Shown in pieces: positions 35,575-44,582 of a stretch of DNA of 64,000 bases (position 1 is its first letter; each line of letters starts with the position of its first letter). The position numbers and the translations under genes were made by a program. Location of the stretch: assembly GCA_023416275.1 (NCBI GenBank), contig JAEZIB010000029.1, positions 24,622 through 88,621 on the forward strand, read 5' to 3'. Source of the stretch: Bacillota bacterium. Lineage in GTDB: Bacteria > Bacillota > Clostridia > Acetivibrionales > DSM-1351. Under the pieces are notes generated by a model. It ran no database searches. It saw nothing but the letters and a program-made list of their open reading frames with translations, and was not told the DNA's origin.

Positions 35575-36624
35575 ATGAAGAAGAGAGTATTGATTACCGG
35601 TTGTAACGGGGTCTTGGGAAGGAATTTGGTAACATATCTGAAGAAATACTTCAGTGAAGATTACCATCTAGTACTTTTGGATATCACCAAGGATGATGAA
35701 CAAGAAAAGGATTTTGAGACATATCAGTGTGACATTCGAAAGAAGAATGATATAGATAGGATAATTAAGGATATTAATATTGTAGTCCATTGTGCATCGG
35801 CATCTCCTGCGTATGATGAAGCCAAAATATATGATATCGTAATAAATGGAACTAATAATCTATTGGAAAGTGCTTTTAATACTGGAAATGTTGAAAGGTT
35901 TATTTATATTTCATCTACGTCAGTTTATGGTGTGGCTGAAAGTATTCCCGTTAGAGAAACTGATAAGGCGCAGCCATATGATCCGTATAATAAGGCTAAA
36001 ATAGAGGCTGAAAAGTTGTGTACCGTTTGGCGGGAGAAAGGAAAATGTGTGCCCATTCTTCGGCCAAGATCTTTTTTAGGACCTGAAAGACTAGGGACCT
36101 TTGCAATTCTTTATGAATGGGCAAGCGAAGGGCGGAACTTTCCAATGCTGGGGGCTGGCAGTAACAGATATCAGATGCTTGATGTAGAAGATTTGTGTCA
36201 GGCTATATATCTGACCATGACAGTGGAAAGCCATGCTGCCAACGATATTTTTAATATAGGAGCTGGTGATTTCGGGACAATTAGGGATGATTATCAGGCG
36301 GTATTGGATGAAGCGGGTTTTAATAAAAGAATTATTTGCTTTCCTGCAACCCTTATGTTTATTGCTCTCAGAATCCTTGAAAAATTGAAGCTATCACCAT
36401 TTTATAAACGACTTTATAAAAAGCTTAATAAAGATTATTATGTTTCAATAGATAGGGCTGTAGAAAAATTAGGTTATAAGCCAAAGTACTCAAATAAGGA
36501 TTCGTTGATAAGAAATTACTATTGGTATCTGGAAAGCATAAAAACAAAAACTGCTGAAATAGGTCCTGGTAATAACAATTTGTGGAAACAGGGTGCGTTA
36601 AAGTATATTAAGCTTTTTTTCTAA
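35575..36624 (+). CDS. NAD-dependent epimerase/dehydratase
   Basis: A 349-residue extended SDR enzyme. Cofactor loop VLITGCNGVLGRN, active pattern SSTSVYG and YNKAK (the Y-x3-K pair), typical of nucleotide-sugar epimerases or dehydratases. Start 35575 is preferred over GTG 35566. It supplies or modifies a sugar donor for the glycosyltransferases around it. Confidence 0.85.
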   Translation: MKKRVLITGCNGVLGRNLVTYLKKYFSEDYHLVLLDITKDDEQEKDFETYQCDIRKKNDIDRIIKDINIVVHCASASPAYDEAKIYDIVINGTNNLLESAFNTGNVERFIYISSTSVYGVAESIPVRETDKAQPYDPYNKAKIEAEKLCTVWREKGKCVPILRPRSFLGPERLGTFAILYEWASEGRNFPMLGAGSNRYQMLDVEDLCQAIYLTMTVESHAANDIFNIGAGDFGTIRDDYQAVLDEAGFNKRIICFPATLMFIALRILEKLKLSPFYKRLYKKLNKDYYVSIDRAVEKLGYKPKYSNKDSLIRNYYWYLESIKTKTAEIGPGNNNLWKQGALKYIKLFF

Positions 36625-36662
36625 TACTTTAAGTTGATTTTATATAGCAGAGGAAAGATAAG

Positions 36663-37760
36663 ATGAAGACATTAAAAAAACATTTACATATTTTAGTTAG
36701 AATCACATCAATATTGTGCTTTGTTTTTATGATTTGTCATATTTTATTCGCTGGAGAAATATACTTTTGGAATTTTCCAGCGAGTATTCCCACATTCTTT
36801 TTTGTAATAGTACCATTGTTGTTTCTGGTGATTGAAATAACTCTGTTTAAGGAAAGAAAACCGGTGATAATAATTATTGTTGTATTTTCTATACTAATTG
36901 GAAGCACGCAGGTTGATATAAATATATTCAAAAAGAGTAATGATATAATACCACAAACAGAAAAGCTTAAAGAATTAAAAGTATTTAATTGGAACACTGG
37001 CTGCTGGGATCAGGATAAAGACAAGGATAGTTTCTATAGCTTCTTAAAAAAACAAAATGCAGATATATACATTTTGCAGGAATACCTTTACAATTCAGCT
37101 CTTTTGAATAAAGAGAATATAGAACCTTCAAAAATTTTTAAAGTTTGCAATATAATACCTGGTTTCACTGCTGATTGTTTAGCTATAGATGATACAAAAA
37201 GAATAAATAAGGAGTTTCCGGGACACTATTTAATGACTGTCAATCAATTCGTTATTATTTCTCGTTTTCCTATTAAAAAATATAAACTAGATTATTCAGA
37301 GCAGTACGCCTATGCGGATATTGATATAAATGGTAGAGTTATACGGTTTTTCAACACCCATATGCTTCTTCATATAGAACCTGTTAGTCCGTTGAGGTCT
37401 TACTTTTACGATGCTTTAAACAGAAGGTATAAAGCAAGAAAGATTGCTTTTGAAGACTTGGAAAAGGATATTAAAGAGACTACTACAGACTATTTTGTTT
37501 CTGGAGATTTCAATTCCACCAAAGCAATGGGAATTATGGATACTCTTTTTGAAGACAACATTGATGCATCAAGATTTTCTGATGATCATATGCCGTTCAC
37601 ATTTGAGTTTAAAGGACTTAAATTATGGAGATTTGATTATGCATTTATTAATAAATATAGTAAAAGTCTGTATATAGAATCCATGAAAACTATGAGCCAC
37701 CAAGGATTGTCTGACCACAATCCTTTATCCGTAGATTTATATATTAAGGATGGTGAATAA
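36663..37760 (+). CDS. Membrane-anchored endonuclease/exonuclease/phosphatase family protein
   Basis: A 365-residue protein: about three hydrophobic spans (residues 10-85), then an EEP domain (FNWNTGCWDQD, ILQEYLY, SGDFNSTKAM, SDHNPLSVDLY). EEP members cut phosphodiesters of nucleic acids or lipids; this one faces outward and may act on a polyprenyl-phosphate or cell-surface phosphate. No terminator was recognised after it. Confidence 0.75.
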   Translation: MKTLKKHLHILVRITSILCFVFMICHILFAGEIYFWNFPASIPTFFFVIVPLLFLVIEITLFKERKPVIIIIVVFSILIGSTQVDINIFKKSNDIIPQTEKLKELKVFNWNTGCWDQDKDKDSFYSFLKKQNADIYILQEYLYNSALLNKENIEPSKIFKVCNIIPGFTADCLAIDDTKRINKEFPGHYLMTVNQFVIISRFPIKKYKLDYSEQYAYADIDINGRVIRFFNTHMLLHIEPVSPLRSYFYDALNRRYKARKIAFEDLEKDIKETTTDYFVSGDFNSTKAMGIMDTLFEDNIDASRFSDDHMPFTFEFKGLKLWRFDYAFINKYSKSLYIESMKTMSHQGLSDHNPLSVDLYIKDGE

Positions 37761-37896
37761 CTGAAAGTAAAAGTACCTTCTTAAAAAATCGATTTGAACA
37801 TGGAACAGTGGCATACAGTAGTAATTCAAAGTACAAAGTATTCATTTAGTGATACAATGTATGTCCTGTTACTTGGTAGAAACTTGTACTTATTAT

Positions 37897-38202
37897 TCAT
37901 TTAGCACCCACCTTATTTATGATACTTTCTAAGTAATTTTTAGCAACTATCAAGTTTATTTTAGCGTTATCACGCTTCTCTGATGCACTAGTGAATTTTG
38001 CTTTAGCATTTTTATAGTTAGTCCTTGCGTTTTCTAAATTCTGTTTATCCGCTGTTAAAGACCCTAAAGGTGCTGGTCCGTTGGCGGATAAGTCTGCTTG
38101 TGTAATAAGATCTAAGTATATTTTATTAGATTCAGTTAATGCATCATCAGTACTAAATAATCTTTCTTCTACAGCCCAATATTCCTCTTCTGTTTTTTCC
38201 AA
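37897..38202 (-). CDS. Possible short coiled-coil protein
   Basis: A 101-residue, alanine/lysine/asparagine-rich reading frame with heptad-like periodicity (LTADKQNLENARTNYKNAKA), TTG start and a weak AAGGA. No family recognised. It could be a remnant of a larger coiled-coil surface protein. The rest of 37761-38560 is AT-rich, with an inverted repeat AAATTATTGG/CCAATAATTT at 38236-38279. Confidence 0.35.
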   Translation of the reverse strand: MEKTEEEYWAVEERLFSTDDALTESNKIYLDLITQADLSANGPAPLGSLTADKQNLENARTNYKNAKAKFTSASEKRDNAKINLIVAKNYLESIINKVGAK

Positions 38203-38397
38203 TGCTTCATTATTCCTTGTTAATGCTTGACACTTAAATTATTGGCAACCTTACAAATATTAAGTGGTACCAATAATTTTCTAAATATTATTTTGTGCAT
38301 ATTGAAACTCATTAAGGAAGAATGCCTTTCTAAATTATTTACAATACCCCCATAATACCTATTTTTTGTTAATTATTTGTAAAAAGATACCAAAGTA

Positions 38398-38426
38398 TTG
38401 ACAAAAAATAGAATGAAGACTAAAAT
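38398..38426 (+). promoter_or_regulatory. Strong sigma-A type promoter of the shell operon
   Basis: Consensus TTGACA, a 17-base spacer and TAAAAT, about 135 bases upstream of the first shell gene. It is the best promoter match seen in the window. The long leader (38433-38560) is AT-rich with no clear hairpin. Confidence 0.7.
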
Positions 38427-38560
38427 ATATAAATAGTAAAAATATACAATAAATACAAAATAAAATAAAAATACAAGAAAATACATAAACAGTAAATAAC
38501 AGAAACTATCATATGATTATTTTATTTTGCTTATTAATACATAATTCGGGAGAAGGCTAA

Positions 38561-38857
38561 ATGGATAATTCTTTAATAATAATTCGTACAGTAGGTTTAT
38601 CCAATGTAATAAAGACCTTTGATATGATTATTAAAAATACGTACGTAGAATTAATAAAAATATTACCTGAAATGGGGGGTGGTGCGCTTAATGCTATTTT
38701 GAAGGGAAACTTGGGGCAGTTAAAGGAAGCAGAAATCCTGCTAAGAGATATTTTTGAAAAGAAAAGTATAGAGTATAGTATTTTACTGATTCCAAATTTT
38801 AATTTTGATATCATCAAATTGGATACAAAGGAATTAAAATTTGACCATAAATTATAG
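38561..38857 (+). CDS. Divergent BMC-domain shell protein
   Basis: A 98-residue BMC-fold protein whose pattern follows the canonical neighbour (TVGLSNVIKTFDMIIKN; pore region MGGGALNAILKGNL; then an alpha-helix) but with low identity and no HVIPRPH tail. The tiling lysine near residue 25 (IIKN) is kept. Likely a shell hexamer variant or a protein that mixes into the facet. GGGAGAAGG precedes the ATG. First gene of the operon. Confidence 0.75.
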   Translation: MDNSLIIIRTVGLSNVIKTFDMIIKNTYVELIKILPEMGGGALNAILKGNLGQLKEAEILLRDIFEKKSIEYSILLIPNFNFDIIKLDTKELKFDHKL

Positions 38858-38869
38858 GAGGATGTATAG

Positions 38870-39154
38870 ATGGATAACGCAATAGGACTACTGGAAACAA
38901 AGGGATTGATAGCAGCAATAAATGGAGCTGATGCAGCAGTGAAGGCTGCCAGCGTTAAGGTTATTAATGTAGAAAAAATAGGGTCTGCATATGTTACTGT
39001 TGTATTAAGGGGAGATGTAGCAGCTGTAAAGGCAGCTATAGATGCTGCAGCAGAAGCTGCCTCCAAATATGGAGAGCTAATTAGCGCACACGTAATACCA
39101 AGACCTCATGAAGAAGTTGAAAGAAGCTTTGGGTTTTCTGGAGTGAACTTATGA
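38870..39154 (+). CDS. BMC-H microcompartment shell hexamer
   Basis: A 94-residue canonical BMC-H protein (PduA/CcmK/EutM type): AIGLLETKGLIAAINGADAAVKAA, pore loop KIGSAYVTVVLRGD, tail SAHVIPRPHEE. Hexamers tile into shell facets. AGGAGG before ATG. Its stop overlaps the next start (ATGA), so it is co-translated with the acetyltransferase. Confidence 0.95.
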   Translation: MDNAIGLLETKGLIAAINGADAAVKAASVKVINVEKIGSAYVTVVLRGDVAAVKAAIDAAAEAASKYGELISAHVIPRPHEEVERSFGFSGVNL

Positions 39155-39630
39155 GTGGCAATGGTTTAGTAGACAGTAGAATTGAGGAAGCCAGCGAGGA
39201 GGATCTGACAGAAATTCTGCAACTTCAGAAAAAAGCCTTTGAAGCGGTTGCAATTAAGGAAAACAATTTCGATATTCAACCGCTCAAGCAAACTTATGAA
39301 GAAATTGTTCTGGAGTTTAAAAAAAGAAAATTTCTTAAGTACATACTTAATGGCTCAATTATAGGTTCTGTACGGGGACATGTTGATGAGAATAATATTT
39401 GCTATGTCGGAAAACTAATAGTGCATCCTGATTTTCAGAATGCAGGTATAGGAACAGCTTTAATGAAGGAACTTGAAAAATATTTCAGTACTTGCAGTAG
39501 CTTCGAAATTTTTACAAGCCAGAACAGTGAAAACACTTTGTTCCTGTATAAAAAATTAGGCTATACCGAGATGTATGTGAAGGAAGTTGACAATGTTTCT
39601 ATAGTATTTATGAAGAGGGAAAATAAATGA
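39151..39630 (+). CDS. GNAT family N-acetyltransferase
   Basis: A 159-residue GNAT fold enzyme. The acetyl-CoA pyrophosphate site is KLIVHPDFQNAGIGTALMKEL, followed by LYKKLGYTE. It acylates an amine; the aromatic amine or amino acid produced by the operon is a natural candidate. Overlaps both neighbours by ATGA. Confidence 0.85.
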   Translation: MSGNGLVDSRIEEASEEDLTEILQLQKKAFEAVAIKENNFDIQPLKQTYEEIVLEFKKRKFLKYILNGSIIGSVRGHVDENNICYVGKLIVHPDFQNAGIGTALMKELEKYFSTCSSFEIFTSQNSENTLFLYKKLGYTEMYVKEVDNVSIVFMKRENK

Positions 39631-40430
39631 AGGATTTAAGATTAAGAAGGTTGATGTGTCAGAAAAACAAAAGATTGCTGATAACACCGCTAGATCATGG
39701 TGTTACGTTGGGACCTATCGACGGCATATGTGATATACGTGATACACTCTACGCACTGTCAAGAACTAAAGTTAATTCTGTAGTACTTCACAAAGGTAAT
39801 ATTATTAATTGTAGTGATGTTTTATCAGAAAATAAGGATTTGTCCGTTATACTTCATTTAAGTGCTTCAATAGGCTTTAGTCCCAATAATGAAAGAAAGG
39901 TTCTTGTGGCTTGTGTTGAAGAAGGAGTAAGGTTGGGAGTGGATGCAGTTTCGATTCATGTTAATCTTGGGAGCGACTATGACTACCAAATGATTAATGA
40001 TTTCGGACATGTAGCAGATGAATGTCAGAAGTGGGGTTTACCTTTATTGGCAATGATGTATCCGAGAGGAAAAGGTATAGACGAAAAGGATATTAATAAT
40101 AATATGGTTGCAGCTAGAGTAGCGATGGAAATCGGTGCGGACATTGTAAAGGTAAATTATACGGGTGACAAAAAATCTTTTGAAAAGATTATCAGAGGAG
40201 TAAGTATACCCGTTGTTATTGCTGGAGGGGAATTATCCTCAGACAGTGAAAAATTCTTAAGTGATATCAAAGATGCAATTGACGTAGGTGCGGCAGGAGT
40301 GGCTATCGGAAGAAATGTTTTCCAGAGAAAGGATATGGCAGACTACATAGCTGCAATAGATTCAATAGTTAATAATGATGAAGGTATAAATGATGCTTTA
40401 AAGTTTATACAAAGGAGAAAAATTATATGA
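39627..40430 (+). CDS. Class I aldolase, GriI / archaeal ADTH-synthase type
   Basis: A 267-residue TIM-barrel enzyme of the LacD/fructose-bisphosphate-aldolase class I family: ITPLDHGVTLGPI, HVNLGSDYDYQ, Schiff-base lysine in IVKVNYTGD and phosphate site AIGRNVFQR. GriI and archaeal MJ0400 homologues join a triose phosphate or sugar unit to aspartate-4-semialdehyde. Next to a GriH-type enzyme this points to 3-amino-4-hydroxybenzoate; the archaeal shikimate entry is the alternative. Confidence 0.88.
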   Translation: MKDLRLRRLMCQKNKRLLITPLDHGVTLGPIDGICDIRDTLYALSRTKVNSVVLHKGNIINCSDVLSENKDLSVILHLSASIGFSPNNERKVLVACVEEGVRLGVDAVSIHVNLGSDYDYQMINDFGHVADECQKWGLPLLAMMYPRGKGIDEKDINNNMVAARVAMEIGADIVKVNYTGDKKSFEKIIRGVSIPVVIAGGELSSDSEKFLSDIKDAIDVGAAGVAIGRNVFQRKDMADYIAAIDSIVNNDEGINDALKFIQRRKII

Positions 40431-41560
40431 AATGTGAGAAGAGTCTTTGGTTTGAAGTTGGCGAAGATACATCTGTAGATATTCTGGATAAGGTATGTCA
40501 GCTTGAGTACAATGTTTTGCTGGTCAGTTCTTCATCTCTCTACAAGCTTGATGAAATTAAACTGCCACAGAGGATAAGGCTGGGATATCTTGTCTCTTCT
40601 ACTGAGGAGCTTGAAAACAGTAAAAGCAAAAGTGGTATCTGGGAAAAAGTTGACTATGTTATAGCAGACAGTATTGGACTTTGGGAGGAAATAAGAAAAG
40701 GCTCAGATGCTAAAGTAGGTCTGATTATTGACGTGAATGATAAAGAGTCGTTGGATAAGGCAGTTGAGCTGGCAAAGCTACATCTTGATGTAATGATAAT
40801 ACAGTTCAAAGATCCTACCAACATTCCTCTAGAACTGATACTGGCTACTACTCAGAAATCTCAGTGCAGGATAGTAAAAAAAGTGAAGGATGCAAGAGAT
40901 GGTGAAGTTAGTCTTATGACGATGGAGGCCGGAGCTGACAGTATATTGCTGTCATCAAATGATATCCGGGAAATTGTAGAAATGGGAAATGTTATACAAA
41001 GATCTAATAAAATTAAATTCAAGCTTAAAGAAGCTGTTGTTACTGCCATAAGGCCTACTGGTATGGGAACAAGGGTATGTATAGATACTACTTCGGAGCT
41101 TACTCAGGATGAAGGGGCTATATTGGGTTCAACCTCAAGTGGAGGTCTACTTACGTGCAGCGAAACCCATTTCTTGCCTTATATGAAACTGAGAACCTTT
41201 AGGGTAAATGCAGGAGGAATACATTTATATGTATGGGGGCCTAATGATCAAGCAGTATATCTTTCCGATTTGCAGGCGGGAGATAAAATTTATGTGATGA
41301 ATTCTGCGGGAGAAGCAAGGATTGTAACTGTAGGAAGGTTGAAAATAGAAACAAGACCGCTGCTTCAAATTGAATGTGAAATTGAAGGCGTGAAGGTTAA
41401 CACATTTATACAGGATGACTGGCATGTAAGAATGTTTGGTTCAAAGGGTGAGATAAGGCCATCCAGTGAAATAAAGGTAGGAGACAAACTCCTTGGCTTT
41501 TTGGACAAGCCGGGAAGACATGTAGGCTTAAAAATAGATGAGACAATAAAGGAAGTTTAG
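40427..41560 (+). CDS. 3-Dehydroquinate synthase II / GriH type cyclase
   Basis: A 377-residue enzyme of the archaeal-type dehydroquinate synthase family. Key runs: TAIRPTGMGTRVCIDT, GAILGSTSSGGLLTCSE, LPYMKLRTFRVNAGGIHLY and GRLKIETRPLLQIE. GriH uses the GriI product to form 3-amino-4-hydroxybenzoate, while the archaeal enzyme forms dehydroquinate. Overlaps the aldolase by ATGA, so a fixed pair. Confidence 0.9.
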   Translation: MKCEKSLWFEVGEDTSVDILDKVCQLEYNVLLVSSSSLYKLDEIKLPQRIRLGYLVSSTEELENSKSKSGIWEKVDYVIADSIGLWEEIRKGSDAKVGLIIDVNDKESLDKAVELAKLHLDVMIIQFKDPTNIPLELILATTQKSQCRIVKKVKDARDGEVSLMTMEAGADSILLSSNDIREIVEMGNVIQRSNKIKFKLKEAVVTAIRPTGMGTRVCIDTTSELTQDEGAILGSTSSGGLLTCSETHFLPYMKLRTFRVNAGGIHLYVWGPNDQAVYLSDLQAGDKIYVMNSAGEARIVTVGRLKIETRPLLQIECEIEGVKVNTFIQDDWHVRMFGSKGEIRPSSEIKVGDKLLGFLDKPGRHVGLKIDETIKEV

Positions 41561-41594
41561 TCACGAAAATATATATCTGAGGAGTTTGCAACTT

Positions 41595-43151
41595 ATGAGA
41601 TTAAAGAAGCTTCTTGACAAAAGAATTGAATCAGGCTCAGATAATAAGGCATTTATAAGCGGTGAAACTGAGATCTCGACACAGGAATTTCTAAAAATAT
41701 CTAATAGCATATGCTTACAGCTAAGGAACAGAGGTTTTAAAAAATTTGATAGGCTTCTTATACTCGCTCCTAAATCAATCACCTCCATAGCATTTATTTA
41801 TAGCTGTATGTTTGATGGATACATATTCACTCCTATTGATACGACAACTCCGGAAGAGAGGTTAAGCTTTATTATCGAAGACTGCAAGCCTAGAGGAGTA
41901 GTTGTAGACAGAGCAAATATGGATAGACTGGGAGAGTCTTTCTTTAATCAATATCCTGATTTAGTGCTCTTTCCTGTAGAAATTGTCTGTGATAATGTAT
42001 TTTCTGAGCTAGATTCTCCAAATATGTTCTTAGACGAAAGTTCTTATATTAAAGCTTCTGATTTAAAGGATGAGGATGGAGCTTATATTATATACACTTC
42101 AGGATCTACAGGCACGCCAAAGGGAGTAACGGTATGTAGATCTGCATTAGCAAGCTTCATACAGTCATCAATAACAAAAGCCCGGTATACCCGAGACATA
42201 GTGTTTTTGAATTTTTTTCCGCTTCACTTTGATCCGGTTTTGATGGAAATAATTATGCCCTGGGTAGTTGGCGGTACAACAGTAATATTTAGTAAATTTC
42301 TTTACATAAATGATCTGGTAAAGGCACTCCAAAAATATAAAATTACGGATTTCTCATGCACACCGAATATTATATCAATGCTTGTTAGCAGAATATCGCA
42401 TTATCATAAATATGATTGGAGTATGCTGAGATCCATATGGTTTGGTGGCGAAAGCGCAAATGTAAATGATTTGAAAAGCTTTGTGGAAATTACCCCAAAT
42501 GTGGTGCTTTTTAATGGATATGGTCCTACTGAAACTATTATTGCATGCAGCCTTCATGAAATAACCAAAAATGATTTGGATAAGGAGATACTACCTATAG
42601 GTACTCCGATGGACGAAGTTCAATTTACTATAGTAAATAATGGACAGGTTGTGGAAAAAGATGGTGAGGTAGGGGAGCTTTTTGTAAGTGGCGCACAATT
42701 GATGGACGGGTATTGGGGGAAGCCTGCTGACGATATTAATAACAATTTTATCTATTTAAATGGTAAAAGGCATTATAAAACAGATGATAATGTTTACAAA
42801 AGTAATGGGTTGTACTATTTCGTAGGAAGAAGGAGTGCAATGATCAAACTAAGAGGATACAGAATCTACCCTCTTGAAATTGAAAATGCATTTAATTCCC
42901 TTGATGAGATAGAAAACTCATGTGTTATGCTGGATGAAAAAAATAATTTACTTGTGGGTGTTATTGAACTGAATGACATGTATAAGGATGATGCAGAAAT
43001 ATATGAAAAGATTGTATCCAAATTGAAGGGCAAGCTGCCTGGATATATGATTCCTGAAAAGATATTGTACCAAGACAGGTTGCCAAGAATGGATACTGGC
43101 AAGCTGGATATACGCAAGATCAGGACGATGTTGGAGGTAAAAAATGGATAA
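41595..43151 (+). CDS. Amino acid/aryl acid adenylation enzyme (ANL superfamily)
   Basis: A 518-residue stand-alone adenylation domain. A3 IIYTSGSTGTPKG, A5 GYGPTETI, A8 KLRGYRIYPLEIE and A10 lysine in MDTGKLDIRKI are present; the A7 aspartate segment reads YKTDD rather than YRTGD. It would activate the aryl acid or an amino acid for the carrier at 50664. GAGGAG precedes ATG 41595 by 10 bases. Confidence 0.88.
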   Translation: MRLKKLLDKRIESGSDNKAFISGETEISTQEFLKISNSICLQLRNRGFKKFDRLLILAPKSITSIAFIYSCMFDGYIFTPIDTTTPEERLSFIIEDCKPRGVVVDRANMDRLGESFFNQYPDLVLFPVEIVCDNVFSELDSPNMFLDESSYIKASDLKDEDGAYIIYTSGSTGTPKGVTVCRSALASFIQSSITKARYTRDIVFLNFFPLHFDPVLMEIIMPWVVGGTTVIFSKFLYINDLVKALQKYKITDFSCTPNIISMLVSRISHYHKYDWSMLRSIWFGGESANVNDLKSFVEITPNVVLFNGYGPTETIIACSLHEITKNDLDKEILPIGTPMDEVQFTIVNNGQVVEKDGEVGELFVSGAQLMDGYWGKPADDINNNFIYLNGKRHYKTDDNVYKSNGLYYFVGRRSAMIKLRGYRIYPLEIENAFNSLDEIENSCVMLDEKNNLLVGVIELNDMYKDDAEIYEKIVSKLKGKLPGYMIPEKILYQDRLPRMDTGKLDIRKIRTMLEVKNG

Positions 43152-44244
43152 TGAAAGGTTACAGAGTTTACTGGAATATATTTCAGAAAATATAGTTACG
43201 TGGAATGAACAGAAATACATACCCAGAGATGGATGGTTAACATTTGGAAGACAAGGAATAATAGGAATTTCGATGGACAAGGAGATGGGGATTAAAGCAT
43301 TTGCGAATATAATAGCTGGATTCTGCCAGTTCAAAAATGTAGGCTTAATTTCTTCATTTTCCGTCAATGAAATAGCACTAAACCTTCTAGCAAGATTCGA
43401 CAGTTCTCTGGCGCAGGATGCTAAGGCAGAAATACTGGAGGGCAGGAAAAATGTTTCAATGTGTATAACTGAAGATGGTGCTGGATCTGATGTAGCAGCT
43501 ATTGCTTCAGAGGCGGTTGCAGCTGAAGGTGGTTTTGTTCTAAATGGGAAGAAAACCATGATATCAAATGGTCCTATTGCTGATTATTTTATTGTTGCAG
43601 TTAAAACAAATAAAGAGGTGGCAGCTTGGAGGGGGATCAGTCTCTTTCTTATAAAGAAGGATGACCCAGGAGTAAAAATATCTCCTGCCCTACTAAAAGC
43701 TGGGGCGCATCTGATGCCATTGGGCGAAATTGAATTTGAGAATTTGAAACTTCCTGAAGAAAGACTTCTTGGAAAGAAGAACAGAGGCTTTGAACATCTG
43801 ATGAGTGTTCTTACTTTTGAACGAGTAGTTATCGCAATAATGTCAACATCGATGAGCGAGGATGCACTCAGTTCTGCAATGGGCTATCTGTCTGAAAGAG
43901 AAGTATTCGGTAAAAAGTTGAGGGATTACCAGAATACAAAAATGGTTATTGCCGAATTGTTTTCACGAACGAGGGTAATGAGAGTATTTATAAATCAAAT
44001 TATGTACGACTTTGACAACGGAATTATGGACAAATCTGATGTTATTATTGGAAAGATAATGGCTTCTGAGCTTTTGAAGGATATAATAGATTCTCTTTAC
44101 AAGTTGTATGGTGCGAGGGGATACTTGGCAAGCCATTGGATTGCTAATTATTACAACGATGTAAGATGGATAAATGCCGGTGGGGGCTCTAATGAGCTGT
44201 TGAGGGATGTCTTAGGAAACAACGTTGTTCATGGCGGAAGCTGA
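43144..44244 (+). CDS. Acyl-CoA dehydrogenase family protein
   Basis: A 366-residue flavoprotein of the acyl-CoA dehydrogenase fold. FAD segments CITEDGAGSDVAAI and WRGISLFLIKK; C-terminal YGARGYLASHW. The usual catalytic glutamate in the Y-E-G-T motif appears replaced (INAGGGSNELL), so it may act on a carrier-bound substrate by another route, or with a glutamate elsewhere. Overlaps the ligase by 8 bases. Confidence 0.82.
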   Translation: MDNERLQSLLEYISENIVTWNEQKYIPRDGWLTFGRQGIIGISMDKEMGIKAFANIIAGFCQFKNVGLISSFSVNEIALNLLARFDSSLAQDAKAEILEGRKNVSMCITEDGAGSDVAAIASEAVAAEGGFVLNGKKTMISNGPIADYFIVAVKTNKEVAAWRGISLFLIKKDDPGVKISPALLKAGAHLMPLGEIEFENLKLPEERLLGKKNRGFEHLMSVLTFERVVIAIMSTSMSEDALSSAMGYLSEREVFGKKLRDYQNTKMVIAELFSRTRVMRVFINQIMYDFDNGIMDKSDVIIGKIMASELLKDIIDSLYKLYGARGYLASHWIANYYNDVRWINAGGGSNELLRDVLGNNVVHGGS

Positions 44245-44282
44245 AAAACATTTATACAGAGATAGTCTAAGGAGAATTCAAG

Positions 44283-44582
44283 ATGGTTATAGGCAGGGTT
44301 GTAGGAAATCTGCTGGCTACTATCAAAAAGCCGGAATTAGAAAAATTCAAGCTGTTTGTTATAGAACCTGAAAATCCAAGAACACATTCAAAAAGACCTG
44401 AGTACTTTGCTGCTATTGATCTGGTAGGGGCAGGTATAGGTGATCAAGTGATTGTGCTAACTGGTTCGCAGGTTCAAAATGCGGTTTCTGAAAAAGTACC
44501 GGCGGATGCGGCAATTGTGGGTATTATCGAGTCAATCAATCTAGAGAATTTAAAAGATAGTGAAAGGAAACAGAATAAATGA
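44283..44582 (+). CDS. EutN/CcmL-type microcompartment vertex pentamer
   Basis: A 99-residue BMC-P protein: VIGRVVGNLLATIKKPELEKFKL, AIDLVGAGIGDQVIVLTGSQV and DAAIVGIIESI. Pentamers cap the vertices of a shell, so a closed compartment can form. CTAAGGAG precedes the ATG; overlaps the next gene by ATGA. Confidence 0.93.
   Translation: MVIGRVVGNLLATIKKPELEKFKLFVIEPENPRTHSKRPEYFAAIDLVGAGIGDQVIVLTGSQVQNAVSEKVPADAAIVGIIESINLENLKDSERKQNK

Noticed and set aside
38557..39066. 169-codon alanine/serine-rich reverse frame
   Set aside because: Antisense to two shell genes; the pattern comes from their alanine-rich codons.
42948..43559. 203-codon reverse-strand frame
   Set aside because: Lies over the ends of the ligase and dehydrogenase genes, both of which have clear motifs; composition is that of a shadow.
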